14,899 bases of DNA from CAZCBN01 sp964496975 (GTDB lineage Bacteria > Planctomycetota > Phycisphaerae > Phycisphaerales > UBA1924): positions 1 to 14,899 of the forward strand of contig CAZCBN010000075.1 in assembly GCA_964496975.1 (NCBI GenBank), read 5' to 3'. Under the pieces are notes generated by a model, which did no database searches, was not told where the DNA came from, and saw nothing but the letters and a program-made list of their open reading frames with translations. A program made the position numbers and the translations under genes. Below, piece by piece: positions 13,872-14,899 of this stretch (within the stretch, counting starts at the first letter, position 1; each line of letters starts with the position of its first letter).

Positions 13872-14096
13872 ATGAGCGCACCCATCGAAGGCCTGGCGGG
13901 GGCGGCAACCGCGGCGGCCTCGGCCGGCCTGGCCAACCAGGTCTCCACCCGCGTCGCCCGAATCACCCTCGACAACGCCGAGCAGCAGGGCCAAGCCCTG
14001 GTCGCGCTGGTGCGGTCGGCGGGCAATGTCCAGGCGAACACCCAAAACAGGGCATCGTCCTCTGGTTCAGGGGCCGGGCTTGATCTGACGGCCTGA
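13872..14096 (+). CDS. Small YjfB-like putative motility protein, 74 aa
   Basis: The protein is short and almost wholly helical. The core GLANQVSTRVARITLDNAEQ followed by QGQALVALVRSAG has the spacing of the small YjfB family (putative motility proteins): a Q-V-x3-V helix, an A/L-D-x-A/Q-E-x2-G step and an A-L-V/L-x-L helix. The tail is Ser/Gly-rich and ends in LDLTA. The family's function is not well defined; members are found mainly in flagellated bacteria. ATG 13872 is chosen to fit the family length although no Shine-Dalgarno is seen; the frame is open back to 13734 with poor composition. The match is by eye and could be coincidental for such a short, Ala-rich helical protein. The following hairpin probably ends the transcript. 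Confidence 0.55.
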   Translation: MSAPIEGLAGAATAAASAGLANQVSTRVARITLDNAEQQGQALVALVRSAGNVQANTQNRASSSGSGAGLDLTA

Positions 14097-14101
14097 CGGC
14101 A

Positions 14102-14134
14102 GCTCCGCCGGTGCCAGTCTGGCAGTGGGGGAGC
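14102..14134 (+). terminator. Long imperfect hairpin after the YjfB-like gene
   Basis: GCTCC/GGAGC (14102-14106 with 14130-14134) and TGCCA/TGGCA (14112-14116 with 14120-14124, loop GTC), joined by a partly paired internal segment, form one long stem starting 6 bases after the TGA at 14094-14096. No T-run follows, so it may be a Rho-assisted terminator or a 3'-end stabiliser. It also lies in the region upstream of clpB. Confidence 0.4.
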
Positions 14135-14232
14135 GGCCGGGGGCGGGAAATCTCGTCGTCGGTGTGGCGCGCAGGTTGCACACGGGCCTCTGGGCGGGGT
14201 GACGGCACCCAACCCCCAGAACGGAGCCCCGC

Positions 14233-14899
14233 ATGCACGCCGACCGACTGACCACCATCGCGCAGCAAACCCTGGCCCAGGCCCAGGCCGACGCCGCCAA
14301 GCGGGGCAACCCCGAGGTGACGGGGCTGCACGTGCTGCGCGCGCTGGTGGGGGAGAAGGGCAGCGCGACCTGGTCCGTGCTGGAAAAGTCCGGCGTGAAG
14401 CCCGAGATGCTGCGCCAGGTGGTGGACGCCGAGCTGGGCCGCCTGCCGACCACGAGCAGCGGCGCGGGCAGCCCCGGTCGCGCGCTCATGGACGTGCTGA
14501 ACAAGGCCGACAGCGAGGCGACGCGGCTGAAGGACAGCTACGTCAGCAGCGAGCACCTGCTGCTGGCGCTCGCCGCGGTGGCCGGGCCGGCGAAGGACGC
14601 GATGTCGACGCTGGGCGTGCGCGCGGCCGCGGTCGAAGAGGCGATCAAGGCGCTGCGCAAGTCCAGCGGCGTGGACCACGTCACCGACCGCGACGGCGAA
14701 ACCCAGTACGAGGCGCTGAAGAAGTACGCGATCGACCTGAACGAGCGCGCGCAGCAGGGCAAACTGGATCCCGTGATCGGCCGCGATGAAGAAATCCGCC
14801 GCTGCATGCAGGTGCTGAGCCGGCGGACGAAGAACAACCCGGTGCTGATCGGCGAGCCCGGCGTGGGCAAGACCGCGATCGCCGAGGGCCTGGCCCTGC
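14233..14899 (+). CDS. clpB: ATP-dependent chaperone ClpB, N-terminal part
   Basis: The frame is open from ATG 14233 to the window end, giving the first 222 residues of a protein expected to be about 860-870. It is a cytoplasmic AAA+ hexamer that, with DnaK, pulls proteins out of aggregates. Residues 1-145 form the two-repeat Clp N domain (LTTIAQQTLAQAQADAAKRG, VTGLHVLRALV; second repeat YVSSEHLLLALAAV). YEALKKYAIDLNERAQQGKLDPVIGRDEEIRRCMQVLSRRTKNNPVLIGEPGVGKTAIAEGL follows, with Walker A GEPGVGKT of the first ATPase domain. DPVIGRDEEIRR and the N domain distinguish it from ClpA/ClpX; ClpC is less likely given QYEALKKYAIDLNE. CGGAG lies 6-7 bases upstream of the start. No CIRCE element or clear heat-shock promoter is visible in the 136 bases before it. 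Confidence 0.95.
   Translation, partial: MHADRLTTIAQQTLAQAQADAAKRGNPEVTGLHVLRALVGEKGSATWSVLEKSGVKPEMLRQVVDAELGRLPTTSSGAGSPGRALMDVLNKADSEATRLKDSYVSSEHLLLALAAVAGPAKDAMSTLGVRAAAVEEAIKALRKSSGVDHVTDRDGETQYEALKKYAIDLNERAQQGKLDPVIGRDEEIRRCMQVLSRRTKNNPVLIGEPGVGKTAIAEGLAL

Overview
The window is about 14.9 kb of very GC-rich bacterial chromosome. It carries one complete chemotaxis receptor, two sulfonucleotide-metabolism enzymes, transporters, a sugar-nucleotide-type epimerase, a planctomycete-style pseudopilin and several proteins I do not recognise. The high GC, the pseudopilin with an RAFTLIELMV signal and a C-terminal H-x(n)-DG element, and the many Ala/Pro-rich unknowns suggest the Planctomycetota, perhaps class Phycisphaerae. 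That placement is inference. A run of 10 N inside one gene indicates a draft or metagenome assembly.

Layout. Left end (1-396, +): the C-terminal part of a GT4-type glycosyltransferase. 275-1277 (-): a tandem pair of unknown genes (membrane-anchored protein, then a 117-residue protein) whose downstream member overlaps the glycosyltransferase tail antiparallel. 1278-1896: no convincing gene. 1897-2946 (-): an NAD-dependent extended-SDR epimerase/dehydratase. 3146-4966 (-): an SLC13-type permease with two RCK_C domains. 5124-7082 (-): a methyl-accepting chemotaxis protein with a clear intrinsic terminator at 4990-5024. 7233-8270 (-): a 3'(2'),5'-bisphosphate nucleotidase. From a divergent region, 8533-9684 (+): an unknown secreted or anchored protein, followed by 9779-10621 (+): a pseudopilin. 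Convergent to it, 10752-11372 (-): APS kinase (cysC). 11763-12785 (+): a RarD-type EamA transporter. 12968-13261 (-): a small lipoprotein. 13872-14096 (+): a small YjfB-like candidate motility protein. 14233-14899 (+): the N-terminal third of ClpB, running off the window.

Functional links. APS kinase makes PAPS and the bisphosphate nucleotidase removes PAP, the by-product of PAPS use; the SLC13-type permease belongs to a superfamily that includes sulfate carriers. Together they hint at sulfate uptake and activation, though they are not one operon and no ATP sulfurylase is visible. The glycosyltransferase and the epimerase hint at surface polysaccharide synthesis.

The non-coding part is unusually rich in short tandem repeats and G-run clusters. 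There is an 18-bp repeat before the pseudopilin, a 14-bp GGGCCC-centred repeat filling the gap between the convergent pseudopilin and cysC genes, and a second, C-rich 14-bp repeat just upstream of rarD whose complement has 13 G-runs. A hairpin-rich stretch with no gene lies before the YjfB-like gene. I found no rRNA, tRNA, insertion sequence or CRISPR array.
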